The notes beneath the pieces were generated by a model, which saw only the letters and a program-made list of their open reading frames with translations, was not told where the DNA came from and did not search any database. 64,000 nucleotides of DNA from Nevskiaceae bacterium (GTDB taxonomy: Bacteria; Pseudomonadota; Gammaproteobacteria; Nevskiales; Nevskiaceae): assembly GCA_008012115.1 (NCBI GenBank), contig SSEB01000003.1, positions 186,001 through 250,000 on the forward strand, read 5' to 3'. Each line of letters opens with the position of its first letter. Positions within the stretch are counted from its first letter, which is position 1. This document shows, piece by piece, positions 20,919 to 30,127 of this stretch. Position numbers and translations under genes: made by a program.

Positions 20919-21953
20919 ATGCAGAACCCGCTGTTCCCCGAAGACGAGAAAAGCGCCGCGCCCGCCGCGACCCGTCACGACGCGCGCGGCGTCGAACCGG
21001 CCGTGCCGGCGCCCGGTCTGCAGGCCCTGCGTGAGGCACTGCCGGAGGCGCTGCGACTGGGGACTTCGTCGTGGAGCTACCCGGGCTGGGTCGGCACGGT
21101 GTGGGCGCGCGACTACCCGGAGACGCGGCTGTCGAAACAGGGTCTGCGCGCCTACGCGCGGCATCCGCTGCTGCGCACCGTCAGCCTGGACCGCGCTTTC
21201 TACCGGTCGCTAGACGCTTCGCAGTATGCGGCCTATGCGGCCCAGGTGCCGGAGGATTTCCGCTTCGTGGTCAAGGCACCGGGCCTGGTTGCCGACGCGC
21301 TGGTGCGCGACGAATCGGGCCGAGGCCTGCAAGCCAACCGCAGCTATCTCGATCCCGATCTCGCGGTGCGCGCGTTCGCCGAGCCGGCGCTCGAAGGCCT
21401 GCGGCACCGGCTCGGCGCCCTCGTGTTCCAGCTCAGCCCCGTGCCGGATGAAATGCTGCGCGACCTGCCTGCGCTGCTGCGCCGGCTCGGCGCGATGCTG
21501 CGGGCTTTGCCGGCGCTGCGGCCAACGGCGCCCGATGCCGTTGTGGCGGTCGAGGTACGCAATCCGCAATGGCTGACGCCGGCCTTCGCCGCGACGCTGC
21601 GCGAAGCGGGCGCGACCTACTGCCTCGGGCTGCACGCGAAAATGCCGCCCATCGAGGACCAGCTGCCGACGCTGCGCGCGCTGTGGCCCGGCCCGCTGGT
21701 GTGCCGCTGGAACCTGCATCGCAAACATGGCGCTTACGGTTACGAGGATGCCAAACGCCTGTACGGAGACTTCGATCGTCTGGTCGATCCGGACCCGGAA
21801 ACGCGCGCCGCACTGGCCCGCGTCATCGCCGGCACCACCGGTGCGGGGCATCCCGCCTACGTCACGCTCGGCAACAAGGCGGAAGGCTCGGCGCCGTTGT
21901 CGGCCGTCGCGCTGGCGCAAGCGGTGGCGGCCCTGCAGGCGCCTCGCGCCTAG
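20919..21953 (+). CDS. DUF72 domain protein
   Basis: LRLGTSSWSYPGWVGTVWA...DYPETRLSKQGLRAYARHPLLRTVSLDRAFYR. Confidence 0.88.
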   Translation: MQNPLFPEDEKSAAPAATRHDARGVEPAVPAPGLQALREALPEALRLGTSSWSYPGWVGTVWARDYPETRLSKQGLRAYARHPLLRTVSLDRAFYRSLDASQYAAYAAQVPEDFRFVVKAPGLVADALVRDESGRGLQANRSYLDPDLAVRAFAEPALEGLRHRLGALVFQLSPVPDEMLRDLPALLRRLGAMLRALPALRPTAPDAVVAVEVRNPQWLTPAFAATLREAGATYCLGLHAKMPPIEDQLPTLRALWPGPLVCRWNLHRKHGAYGYEDAKRLYGDFDRLVDPDPETRAALARVIAGTTGAGHPAYVTLGNKAEGSAPLSAVALAQAVAALQAPRA

Positions 21954-21968
21954 CGGAACGTACCCTGT

Positions 21969-22343
21969 TCACTTCGGCTTCTGGCCGGCCAGATAGGCGA
22001 TCAGATCGGCGCGATCCTGCGGCTGGGCGATGGAGAAGTACATCTTCGATCCCGGCACCAGCGCCTGGGGATTGCTCAGCCAGCGGTCCAGCGTGGTCGC
22101 GTCCCAGGTCAGCCCGGACGCCTTCAGCGCTGACGAGTAGGCGTAATCGGAGACCGTACCGGCCTTGCGCCCGACCACGCCACGGTGCATCGGGCCGACG
22201 TCGTTCTCGTCGAGCGAGTGACAGCCCATGCAGCTCTGGTACAGGCGCTGGCCGCGGACCGGATCGCCGGGAGGCGGTGCGGCGAAGGCAGGCGCGGCGG
22301 CGATCACGGACAGCGTCAGCAGAAAACGGCGGGTGATGGTCAT
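21969..22343 (-). CDS. c-type cytochrome (cytochrome c2-like), exported
   Basis: Signal peptide, SCMGCHSLDENDVGPMHRGVVGRKAG; C-terminal DRADLIAYLAGQ. Confidence 0.9.
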   Translation of the reverse strand: MTITRRFLLTLSVIAAAPAFAAPPPGDPVRGQRLYQSCMGCHSLDENDVGPMHRGVVGRKAGTVSDYAYSSALKASGLTWDATTLDRWLSNPQALVPGSKMYFSIAQPQDRADLIAYLAGQKPK

Positions 22344-22353
22344 CGTGCGCACC

Positions 22354-23304
22354 TCAGGCATCCGCCAGCGCGGTGTCGATCAGGGCCAGCGGTGCGTCGC
22401 TGGTGCGCAGGGTCACGGAGCGCAGGCCAATGGTCGCGCGCAGCTTTTCGGCCGGCACCACCAGGGGTCCCGGGCCGGGTCCTTCGCCAGGCGCGGGCTG
22501 GGGGAAGGCCGTGGAACGGGCGGCGTAGAAACGCAGGTTGCCCTCGACCTTCTGCTGGACCTGGTGAATGTGGCCGTTGAGCGCCGTCACCGAGCCGAAG
22601 CGGCGCAGCAGGCTCATCGCCTCCAGCGCGTCCTGCGTGCCCCAGCCCCAGTCGGGCATCAGCGCCCAGAGCGGGAAGTGCGAATACACCACGATCGGCG
22701 TGGAGTCGGAGCGTCCGGCGAGGTCGTCGCGCAGCCAGGCCAGCTGCTCCGCTCCCAATGTGCCCATGCCGCGGTCGCCCAGGCGCACCACGTTCACCAG
22801 CGCGACGAAATGCACGCCACCGGCGTCGAAGCTGTACCAGCCGTCGCCGCGCGCGTCCCGGCTGGCGAAGCGTGCCAGGTAAGGCCGGGGATCGTTGCCG
22901 TCGACCAGATCGTGTTCGCCCGGCACGCAGAACATCGGCAGCCCGATTTCCGACAGCAGCGACTGCGCCTGGTCGAACTGCTCCGGCGTCGCCAGCTGCG
23001 TGATGTCGCCGGTATGCAGGATGAATGCCGGCTGCACGGGCAGGGCGCGGATCCTGGCGATGGTTTCCCGCAGTGTTCCCGCCGGATCGGGATTGGCGGC
23101 CTTCCGGAAGCCGATATGGGTGTCGCTGATCTGCACGAAGCTCAGGCCGCCCGACGGCTTCACCGGCGCCGGCGCGCAGCCGGCCAGCACTGACGACGCC
23201 ACGCCGCCGCCCAGGGTCCAGACCACGCCGCTGCCGGCCCAGGCCATGCACTTGAGCAGGTCGCGGCGGCCGATGCCGCGGCGGGAATGATCGGAGTCGC
23301 TCAT
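22354..23304 (-). CDS. Tat-exported metallophosphoesterase
   Basis: RRDLLK twin-arginine signal, ISDTHIGF, HTGDITQLA, PGEHD, NGHIH. Confidence 0.9.
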   Translation of the reverse strand: MSDSDHSRRGIGRRDLLKCMAWAGSGVVWTLGGGVASSVLAGCAPAPVKPSGGLSFVQISDTHIGFRKAANPDPAGTLRETIARIRALPVQPAFILHTGDITQLATPEQFDQAQSLLSEIGLPMFCVPGEHDLVDGNDPRPYLARFASRDARGDGWYSFDAGGVHFVALVNVVRLGDRGMGTLGAEQLAWLRDDLAGRSDSTPIVVYSHFPLWALMPDWGWGTQDALEAMSLLRRFGSVTALNGHIHQVQQKVEGNLRFYAARSTAFPQPAPGEGPGPGPLVVPAEKLRATIGLRSVTLRTSDAPLALIDTALADA

Positions 23305-23346
23305 AGGGTTGCTCGTTTCCTTGGAAGTGGTACCAAGACATACTCG

Positions 23347-23426
23347 CCGCGGCACCGGCTTATTCCCGCCCGCCGTGCACGAAAGGGAATATTTCCGCGG
23401 CGGGAATAAAATCACCGGTGCCGCGG
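23347..23426. promoter_or_regulatory. Inverted-repeat divergent promoter region between the metallophosphoesterase and ECF sigma genes
   Basis: CCGCGGCACCGG-CTTATTCCCGCC (23347-23370) faces GGCGGGAATAAAATCACCGGTGCCGCGG (23399-23426); GGGAATA occurs on each side. Confidence 0.65.
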
Positions 23427-23437
23427 TACTGCACAGG

Positions 23438-23974
23438 ATGGAGCCCGCTTTGACAGCCGCGCCGTTCGCACGGGAGTTCGACCGCGTCACCACGCCGCAC
23501 CTGGACGCGGCGTACAACCTTGCGCGCTGGCTCACCCGCGACCCGCACGACGCCGAGGACGTGGTGCAGGAAGCCTATCTGCGCGCCTACCGCTTTTTCT
23601 CGGGCTTCCGCGGCGGCGACGGCCGCGCCTGGCTGCTCGCCATCGTGCGCAATACCTGCCACAGCTGGCTGGCGCGGCATCGCCGCCCGCAGGCGTTTCA
23701 GGATTTTTCGGAATTGGAGGAGGAGCTGGCCGCGCCACAGGACGATGGTCCGGAGCAGCAACTGCTGCGCGAATGCGACCGTCAGCAACTGGTGCGGGCA
23801 CTGACGCAGTTGCCGCTGGATTTCCGCGAGGTGCTGGTGCTCCGCGAACTCGAGGAGCTGTCCTACCAGGAGATCGCCGACATCGCGGCGGTTCCCATCG
23901 GCACGGTGATGTCGCGCCTGTCGCGTGGGAGACGGCTGCTGCGGGCCCGGCTCGAAGGGCACGGTGAGGGATGA
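23438..23974 (+). CDS. RNA polymerase ECF sigma factor
   Basis: DPHDAEDVVQEAYLRAYRFFSGF...LVLRELEELSYQEIADIAAVPIGTVMSRLSRGRRLLR. Confidence 0.92.
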   Translation: MEPALTAAPFAREFDRVTTPHLDAAYNLARWLTRDPHDAEDVVQEAYLRAYRFFSGFRGGDGRAWLLAIVRNTCHSWLARHRRPQAFQDFSELEEELAAPQDDGPEQQLLRECDRQQLVRALTQLPLDFREVLVLRELEELSYQEIADIAAVPIGTVMSRLSRGRRLLRARLEGHGEG

Positions 23975-24759
23975 ATATGGAATGTCAGGATGCTGCCCCG
24001 CTGCTGGCTGCCCGCGCTGATGGCCAGGCCCTGACGGCCGCGCAGGCGCGTGAACTCGATGAACACCTGGACGGCTGCGGCCCCTGCCGCGCCCGGCTGC
24101 GCGAGCAGCGGGCGGTCAGCGCGGCACTGCGCCAGTCGGTGCCGCGGTACCCCATGCCTGAAGACCTGCGGACACGCCTGCGCGCCGGCCTGCCGGCCGG
24201 AGAGGCGGCGCCGGCGCGATCACGGTGGCGCGATTTGCTGCAGGGTGCGACGCGCTTCGATGGTCTGCGCCTGGGCGGCGCCTTTGCCGCTGGCGCGGCG
24301 CTGGCCCTGGGGCTGCAGCTTTTCGTCGCGACCGGCGGGCGCGGCGACCGCCTGGCCGACGAGGTGGTGTCCGGGCATGTGCGCTCGCTGATGGCGCAGC
24401 ATCTGGCCGACGTCGCGTCCAGCGATCATCACACGGTCAAGCCCTGGTTTGCGGGCAAGCTGGATTTCTCGCCGCCAGTGACCGATCTCGCCGCGCAGGG
24501 TTATCCGCTCACCGGTGGCCGGCTCGACTATCTCGACTCACGCGCGGTGGCGGCGCTGGTCTATCGGCACGGGCCGCATCTCATCAATCTGTTCGTGTGG
24601 CCGGCGGACCGGCCGGGAAGCGCGCCGCTGGCCGCGGGCACGTCCCGCGGGTACAACGTGCTGCACTGGCAGCGCGACGGCATGAACTACTGGGCGGTGT
24701 CCGATCTCAATGCCGGCGAGCTGAAAACCTTCGCCGGGGCGTTGCAGGCGGGTGCTTAG
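23971..24759 (+). CDS. Anti-sigma factor with zinc-finger (ZAS) motif
   Basis: [18 protein letters not shown] and a TM segment; translationally coupled to the ECF gene. Confidence 0.88.
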   Translation: MNMECQDAAPLLAARADGQALTAAQARELDEHLDGCGPCRARLREQRAVSAALRQSVPRYPMPEDLRTRLRAGLPAGEAAPARSRWRDLLQGATRFDGLRLGGAFAAGAALALGLQLFVATGGRGDRLADEVVSGHVRSLMAQHLADVASSDHHTVKPWFAGKLDFSPPVTDLAAQGYPLTGGRLDYLDSRAVAALVYRHGPHLINLFVWPADRPGSAPLAAGTSRGYNVLHWQRDGMNYWAVSDLNAGELKTFAGALQAGA

Positions 24760-25526
24760 AGGCGCACGCGCACGCCGTGACCGGCGAGGAACTGCTTGGC
24801 CTGGCCGACGGTGTAGGTGCCCTGGTGGAAGATGCTGGCGGCGAGCACGGCGTCGGCACCGCCCTGGTCGAGCCCTTCGTAGAGATGCTCCAGTGAACCG
24901 ACGCCGCCGCTGGCGACGATCGGCACCGGCACCGCGTCGCTGACCGCACGCAGAAACTCGACGTCGTAGCCGGCCTTGGTGCCGTCGCGATCCATGCTGG
25001 TCAGCAGCAGTTCGCCGGCACCCTTCTCGACCATCTTCGCGGCCCATTCCACCGCGTCGATGCCGGTGGCCTTGCGGCCACCGTGGGTGAAGACCTCCCA
25101 GCGCGGCGCTTCCTTCTTCTTGTTGACGCGCTTGGCGTCGATGGCGACGACGATGCATTGCACGCCGTAGCGGTCCGCGGCCTCGGTGACGAAGTCCGGG
25201 TTGTCGACCGCGGCAGTGTTGATGCTGACCTTGTCGGCGCCGCGCGACAGCAGGGCGCGGACGTCGGCGCAGGTGCGCACGCCGCCGCCAACGGTCAGCG
25301 GGATGTAGATTTCGCGCGCCACGGCCTCAACGGTGGCGAACAGCGTCGGGCGGTCTTCCGAACTGGCGGTGATGTCGAGGAACACCAGTTCATCGGCGCC
25401 CTGCTGGTCATAGCGACGTGCCACTTCCACCGGATCGCCGGCGTCGCGGACTTCCTCGAACTTGACGCCCTTGACCACGCGGCCGCGGTCGATGTCGAGA
25501 CAGGGAATGATGCGTTTGGCGAGCAT
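24756..25526 (-). CDS. hisF: Imidazole glycerol phosphate synthase cyclase subunit
   Basis: [55 protein letters not shown]. Confidence 0.97.
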   Translation of the reverse strand: MLAKRIIPCLDIDRGRVVKGVKFEEVRDAGDPVEVARRYDQQGADELVFLDITASSEDRPTLFATVEAVAREIYIPLTVGGGVRTCADVRALLSRGADKVSINTAAVDNPDFVTEAADRYGVQCIVVAIDAKRVNKKKEAPRWEVFTHGGRKATGIDAVEWAAKMVEKGAGELLLTSMDRDGTKAGYDVEFLRAVSDAVPVPIVASGGVGSLEHLYEGLDQGGADAVLAASIFHQGTYTVGQAKQFLAGHGVRVRL

Positions 25527-25583
25527 AGGAGCTACCGCGCTGCGCCGGTCGGCGGGCACGGTGCCCGCCACGGCAGGCAGGGC

Positions 25584-26309
25584 TTAGGGATTGGCGATCT
25601 TGTTGGCTTCGGCGAGGGTGAAGCTGTTCTCGTAAAGCGCGCGGCCGATGACCGCGCCGGCGACGCCGCTGCTCTCGATTTCCTTGAGCTTACGGATGTC
25701 GTCGAGCGTGCTGACGCCGCCGCTGGCGAACACCGGCGTCTTGACCGCGTCGGCGAGCTTGCGGGTGGCATCGTCGTTGAAGCCTTTCATCATGCCGTCG
25801 CGGCCGATGTCGGTGTAGACGATGGACACCACGCCGTCGCGTTCGCAGTGCTGCGCTGCCTCGATGGCGTCGTGATGGGTCAGCTTGCTCCAGCCGTTGA
25901 GCGCCAGGCGTCCGTCCTTGGCGTCGAGGCTGACCATGATGTGGTTGGGAAACTCGATGCACAGGTCGTGCAGGAAGTGCGGCGCGTTGACCGCCTTGGT
26001 GCCGATGATCACGTACTGCACGCCGGCATCGAGGTAGCGCTGCACGGTTTCCTCGTCGCGGATGCCACCGCCGACCTGCACCGGCACCTTCACCGCGGCG
26101 GCGATCTGCTCCACCGCCTTGAGGTTGCCGGGCACGCCCTTGAAGGCGCCGTCGAGGTCGACGACGTGGATGCGCTGCGCGCCCTCGTCCGCCCATCGCT
26201 TGGCCATCGAGACCGGGTCGTTGGAAAACACGGTGACGTCGTCGAGACGCCCTTGGCGCAGGCGCACGCACTGGCCGTTCTTGAGATCGATGGCGGGGAT
26301 TAACAGCAT
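25584..26309 (-). CDS. hisA: Phosphoribosylformimino-5-aminoimidazole carboxamide ribotide isomerase
   Basis: MLLIPAIDLKNGQCVRLRQGR. Confidence 0.97.
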   Translation of the reverse strand: MLLIPAIDLKNGQCVRLRQGRLDDVTVFSNDPVSMAKRWADEGAQRIHVVDLDGAFKGVPGNLKAVEQIAAAVKVPVQVGGGIRDEETVQRYLDAGVQYVIIGTKAVNAPHFLHDLCIEFPNHIMVSLDAKDGRLALNGWSKLTHHDAIEAAQHCERDGVVSIVYTDIGRDGMMKGFNDDATRKLADAVKTPVFASGGVSTLDDIRKLKEIESSGVAGAVIGRALYENSFTLAEANKIANP

Positions 26310-26446
26310 GAGCTGTGGTTCAACGGGTCAGGTGGAGAGGGTTATGCGTATTCCGGAAATGCGGCGGCGGAGCGGGCTTTATTGGAATTCCTGACGTTGC
26401 GTAAAACTCTGCCCGAATCGCAGGGGCAAGGCAAGCGCGGTGCGGA

Positions 26447-27121
26447 TCAGGGCGTCCAGTTGACGAAATTGGACAACAGCGTCATGCCCACGCCCTGGCT
26501 TTTCTCCGGGTGAAACTGGAAGGCGACGATGTTGTCGCGCGCGATCGCCGAGGCGAACGGGTGAATGTAGTCGGTGGTGCCCAGGGTGTGGGCCGGGTTC
26601 TGCGGCAGCGCGTGGTAGCTGTGCACGAAATAGAACCAGCTGTCGTCCGGCACGCCCTGCCAGACCGGGTGGGGCCTCGTCTGGCGGACGCGGTTCCAGC
26701 CCATGTGCGGCACCTTGAGCCGGTCGCCGTGGTGTGCCGGCGATGGGCCATCGGCGGCCGGCGAGGGTTCCGCCGGCTGGGGATCGGGAAAACGCACGAC
26801 ATTGCCCGGGAACAGGCCCAGCGCGGCGACACCGCCGTTCTCGTCGCTGTGCTCCAGCATCACCTGCATGCCCAGGCAGATGCCGAGCAGCGGTTTCTTG
26901 CGCGCCACTTCCATGACCAGCTCGTTGAGCTCGAGGCGGCGCAGCTCGTTCATGCAGGCACGCACACCGCCAACGCCCGGCAGCACCAGGTGATCGCACT
27001 TGAGCAGCTTGTCCGGGTCGTAGCTGATTTCCACGCGGCGGCCTTCCGCGACGCGCTCCAGCGACTTGCCGAGCGAGTGCAGGTTGCCCATGCCGTAATC
27101 GATAACGCCAATGGCCGACAT
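26447..27121 (-). CDS. hisH: Imidazole glycerol phosphate synthase glutamine amidotransferase subunit
   Basis: VIDYGMGNLHSLGKSLERV, LPGVG, LGICLGMQVM, FQFHPEKSQ. Confidence 0.96.
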   Translation of the reverse strand: MSAIGVIDYGMGNLHSLGKSLERVAEGRRVEISYDPDKLLKCDHLVLPGVGGVRACMNELRRLELNELVMEVARKKPLLGICLGMQVMLEHSDENGGVAALGLFPGNVVRFPDPQPAEPSPAADGPSPAHHGDRLKVPHMGWNRVRQTRPHPVWQGVPDDSWFYFVHSYHALPQNPAHTLGTTDYIHPFASAIARDNIVAFQFHPEKSQGVGMTLLSNFVNWTP

Positions 27122-27144
27122 CAGTTCAACACACCCGGATTTTC

Positions 27145-27747
27145 TTAGAGGCTGCCCTTGGTCGAAGGCAGGATGTCGCCCAGGCGCGGATCTGGCGTGG
27201 TTGCCATGCGCAGGGCGCGGCCGAAGGCCTTGAAGCAGGTTTCGGCGATGTGGTGCGCATTGCGGCCGCGCAGGGTGTCGATGTGCAGCGTCGCCTTGGC
27301 GTGGTTGACGAAGCCCTGGAAGAACTCGCGGAACAGGTCGACGTCAAACTCGCCGATGCGTGCGCGCGGGAATTCGACGAAATATTCCAGGCCGGGACGG
27401 CCGGACAGGTCGATCACCACCCGCGACAGCGCCTCGTCCAGCGGCACGTAGCTGTAGCCGTAGCGGACGATGCCCTTCTTGTCGCCCACCGCCTGGTCGA
27501 AAGCCTGGCCGAGGGTGATGCCGATGTCCTCCACCGAGTGGTGGTCATCGATGTGGCGGTCGCCCTCGCAGCTGATGCTCAGGTCGATCAGCCCGTGGCG
27601 GGCGACCTGGTCGAGCATGTGGTCGAGGAAGGGGATATTGGTTTTGAGACGTGCGGCGCCCGTGCCGTCGAGATTGATCTCGACGTGGATACGGGTCTCC
27701 TTGGTCTCGCGCGTGACGGCAGCGCGACGGGCGGCTTGGACGGACAA
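27145..27747 (-). CDS. hisB: Imidazoleglycerol-phosphate dehydratase
   Basis: [37 protein letters not shown]. Confidence 0.97.
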   Translation of the reverse strand: MSVQAARRAAVTRETKETRIHVEINLDGTGAARLKTNIPFLDHMLDQVARHGLIDLSISCEGDRHIDDHHSVEDIGITLGQAFDQAVGDKKGIVRYGYSYVPLDEALSRVVIDLSGRPGLEYFVEFPRARIGEFDVDLFREFFQGFVNHAKATLHIDTLRGRNAHHIAETCFKAFGRALRMATTPDPRLGDILPSTKGSL

Positions 27748-27894
27748 GACGGCAACCGGCGGTCAAAAGGGCGGCTAGGATACTCCGCAGTGCAGCAAAT
27801 TTGAATCCGCCGGCTGCGGACCTGCCTGTTCGTCCAGTTGACCGGCCCCCGGCGAAGTGGTGGGATGCCGCCACCGTTCCATCGGGAGCCCTCC

Positions 27895-28392
27895 ATGCGC
27901 CACCTGTTCGCTGTGACCGCCGCCGCCTGTCTCGCCCTGCCCCTCTGCGCCGTCGCCGGGATGAAGGCCGGCCAGTGGGAAATCACCACCAAGATGGACC
28001 TGGGCAAGAACGCCCCGCAGATGCCGCAGATTCCCCCCGAGCAGCTGGAAAAGATGAAGGCGATGGGCATCACGCCGCCCAGCATCGGGATCGGCGCGCC
28101 GCACAGCTTCAAGACCTGCGTCTCGCCGCAGGACGCCGATGCCGGCCAGCCGCCGATGGACGAGCGCTCCCAGCGCAGCTGCAAGGCGCAGGACATCAAG
28201 CACGACGGCCCGCGCACCACGCTCAAGATCGTCTGCACCGGCGAGATGAACGGCACCGGCGAGATCGAGTCGGTCTACGACAGCCCGGAGCACTACACCT
28301 CGAAGATGCACTTCACCGGCAGCGCCCACGGCCATGACGTCGACATGACCAACAGCTCCGAGGGCCGCTGGCTCGGCGCCAGCTGCAACTGA
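27895..28392 (+). CDS. DUF3617 family exported protein
   Basis: MRHLFAVTAAACLALPLCAVAGMKAGQWEITTKM. Confidence 0.8.
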   Translation: MRHLFAVTAAACLALPLCAVAGMKAGQWEITTKMDLGKNAPQMPQIPPEQLEKMKAMGITPPSIGIGAPHSFKTCVSPQDADAGQPPMDERSQRSCKAQDIKHDGPRTTLKIVCTGEMNGTGEIESVYDSPEHYTSKMHFTGSAHGHDVDMTNSSEGRWLGASCN

Positions 28393-28404
28393 CCGGGGCG
28401 CGGC

Positions 28405-28842
28405 TCAGGCTTCCAGCCAGAACGTCACCGGGCCCTCGTTGACTAGGGCCACCCGCATGTCGGCGCCGAACACACCGCTGCCGACGCGGCCGTGGACGGC
28501 GCGGGCCTCATTCACCAGGTGCTCGAACAGCCGGCGCGCCTGCTCCGGCGCCGCCGCGGTGGTGAAGCTGGCGCGGCTGCCGGAAGCGGTGTCGGCGGCC
28601 AGCGTGAACTGTGGCACCAGCAGCAGGCCGCCGCCGGTATCGCGCAGCGAGCGGTTCATGCGGCCCTGAGCGTCGGCAAACACGCGATAGCCGAGCAGGC
28701 GCTCCAGCAGCCGCCGGCCCCGCGCCTCGTCGTCCTGCGGCTGCACGCCGACCAGTACCAGCAGGCCGCCATCGATGGCCGCGACTTCGGTGCCATCGAC
28801 GTGGACGCTGGCGCGGCTGACGCGCTGTAACAAAGCGATCAT
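28405..28842 (-). CDS. dtd: D-aminoacyl-tRNA deacylase
   Basis: MIALLQRVSRASVHVDG...LLLVPQFTLAADTASGSRASF...GVFGADMRVALVNEGPVTFWLE. Confidence 0.95.
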   Translation of the reverse strand: MIALLQRVSRASVHVDGTEVAAIDGGLLVLVGVQPQDDEARGRRLLERLLGYRVFADAQGRMNRSLRDTGGGLLLVPQFTLAADTASGSRASFTTAAAPEQARRLFEHLVNEARAVHGRVGSGVFGADMRVALVNEGPVTFWLEA

Positions 28843-28980
28843 TACGGCATATTCCTACAGGACGTGTCGGCGTCGGGGGACGCCGGGTTTTCGGGGCGGC
28901 ACAGATACTACCCTCGCTGGTGACGCTGTGGTCCTCCTTTCCGCAACGCCGCCAGCACATGGTTTTTCCTCCTCCCAATA

Positions 28981-29006
28981 CCCGGCTCCCCAGCCGGGTT
29001 TTTTTT
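28981..29006 (+). terminator. Rho-independent terminator on + strand with no upstream + strand CDS (possible sRNA end)
   Basis: CCCGGCTCCCCAGCCGGG followed by TTTTTTTT; the upstream gene dtd is on the opposite strand. Confidence 0.8.
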
Positions 29007-29207
29007 GGGCAGGATGCCCGAACGCTGCGGGCGCAGGGACGCGCCGGAGCAGCGCGGTGGGATCAAGGTGGAACCTCGCATGGCAGCGAAGCGCGCCAGA
29101 AGTCGGCGCGGCGTCTCTCCGAGATGCGCCAGGCGGAACGCCCGCGGCGACCGGCCCGGGCATGATCGGCTAGACTGCCGCCGTTCCCGCGACCCCGAGC
29201 AGGCCCC

Positions 29208-30071
29208 ATGCGTCTCGCGTTCCATGTGCTGGCCTGGCTGCCGCTGCTCGTCTTGCAGGCGCTCGGCGCCCTCGTCGGCGGGCTGCTGTGGGTGACGCAC
29301 TCCTCGCGTCGCAAGGTCGCGCTGCGCAACCTTGCCGCCTGCATGCCGGAGCTGGATGCCGCGGCGCGCACACGCATCGCCCGCGCCGCCATCACCAACG
29401 AGATGACCACGTATATCGAGACCGCGCGCGTCTGGCTGGGTCCAGGGCGGGCGGTGCGCAACGCGGTGCGCGAATGGCGCGGCATCGAGGCCCTGGACCG
29501 CGCCTTCGCGCAGGGCAAGGGCGTGATCCTGCTGACGCTGCACCAGGGGGCGTTCGAGGCCGTGGCGATTCCGATGTCGGCGAGCTACCCGTTCTACGGG
29601 CTGTACAAGCCGCAGCGCGGCGCGCTCAACGATCTCTCGCTGATCGGCCGCTGCCGCTTCGGTGGGCGCATGGTCAAGGCCGAGGCCGGTGTGCGCAAGG
29701 CGGCGCTGCCGCTGCTGGCGCAGCGATTCGGTGTCTACTACATGCCCGACCACGATCCGCCGGAAGGCCGCGGCGTGTTCGTGCCGTTCATGGGCGTGAT
29801 GGCGCATACGCCGACGCTGATTGCGCGCCTGGTGCGCGAATCCGGCGCGCCGGTGGTGTTCATGTTCGGCGAGCGCCTGCCTTGGGCGCGCGGGTACATC
29901 GCGCATTACTTCGACGCGCCGGCCGAGATTTACAGCGAGGACATCGCCGTCTCCACCGCAGCGATGAACCAGGGCCTGGAACGTTGCGTGCGCGCCTGCC
30001 CGGAGCAGTACTGGTGGGGCTACAAGCGTTTCCGCCGGCAGCCGCCGGGCCAGCCGAATTTCTATTGTTGA
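29208..30071 (+). CDS. LpxL/HtrB-type lysophospholipid (lipid A) acyltransferase
   Basis: LHQGAFE (HX4E), YMPDHDPPEGRGVFVPFMG, CPEQYWWGYKRFRR. Confidence 0.9.
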   Translation: MRLAFHVLAWLPLLVLQALGALVGGLLWVTHSSRRKVALRNLAACMPELDAAARTRIARAAITNEMTTYIETARVWLGPGRAVRNAVREWRGIEALDRAFAQGKGVILLTLHQGAFEAVAIPMSASYPFYGLYKPQRGALNDLSLIGRCRFGGRMVKAEAGVRKAALPLLAQRFGVYYMPDHDPPEGRGVFVPFMGVMAHTPTLIARLVRESGAPVVFMFGERLPWARGYIAHYFDAPAEIYSEDIAVSTAAMNQGLERCVRACPEQYWWGYKRFRRQPPGQPNFYC

Positions 30072-30127
30072 GCGGACGGCGGCACCCCGCTGCAGACCGG
30101 CAGCGCGGGAAATAAAATAGTGCCCGC

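Noticed and set aside
28900-28970. Resemblance of tgtggtcctcctttccgcaacgcc to the 5' part of 4.5S (SRP) RNA
   Set aside because: The diagnostic GGUCAGGnCCGGAAGGAAGCAGCC hairpin is absent on both strands; not enough to call ffs.
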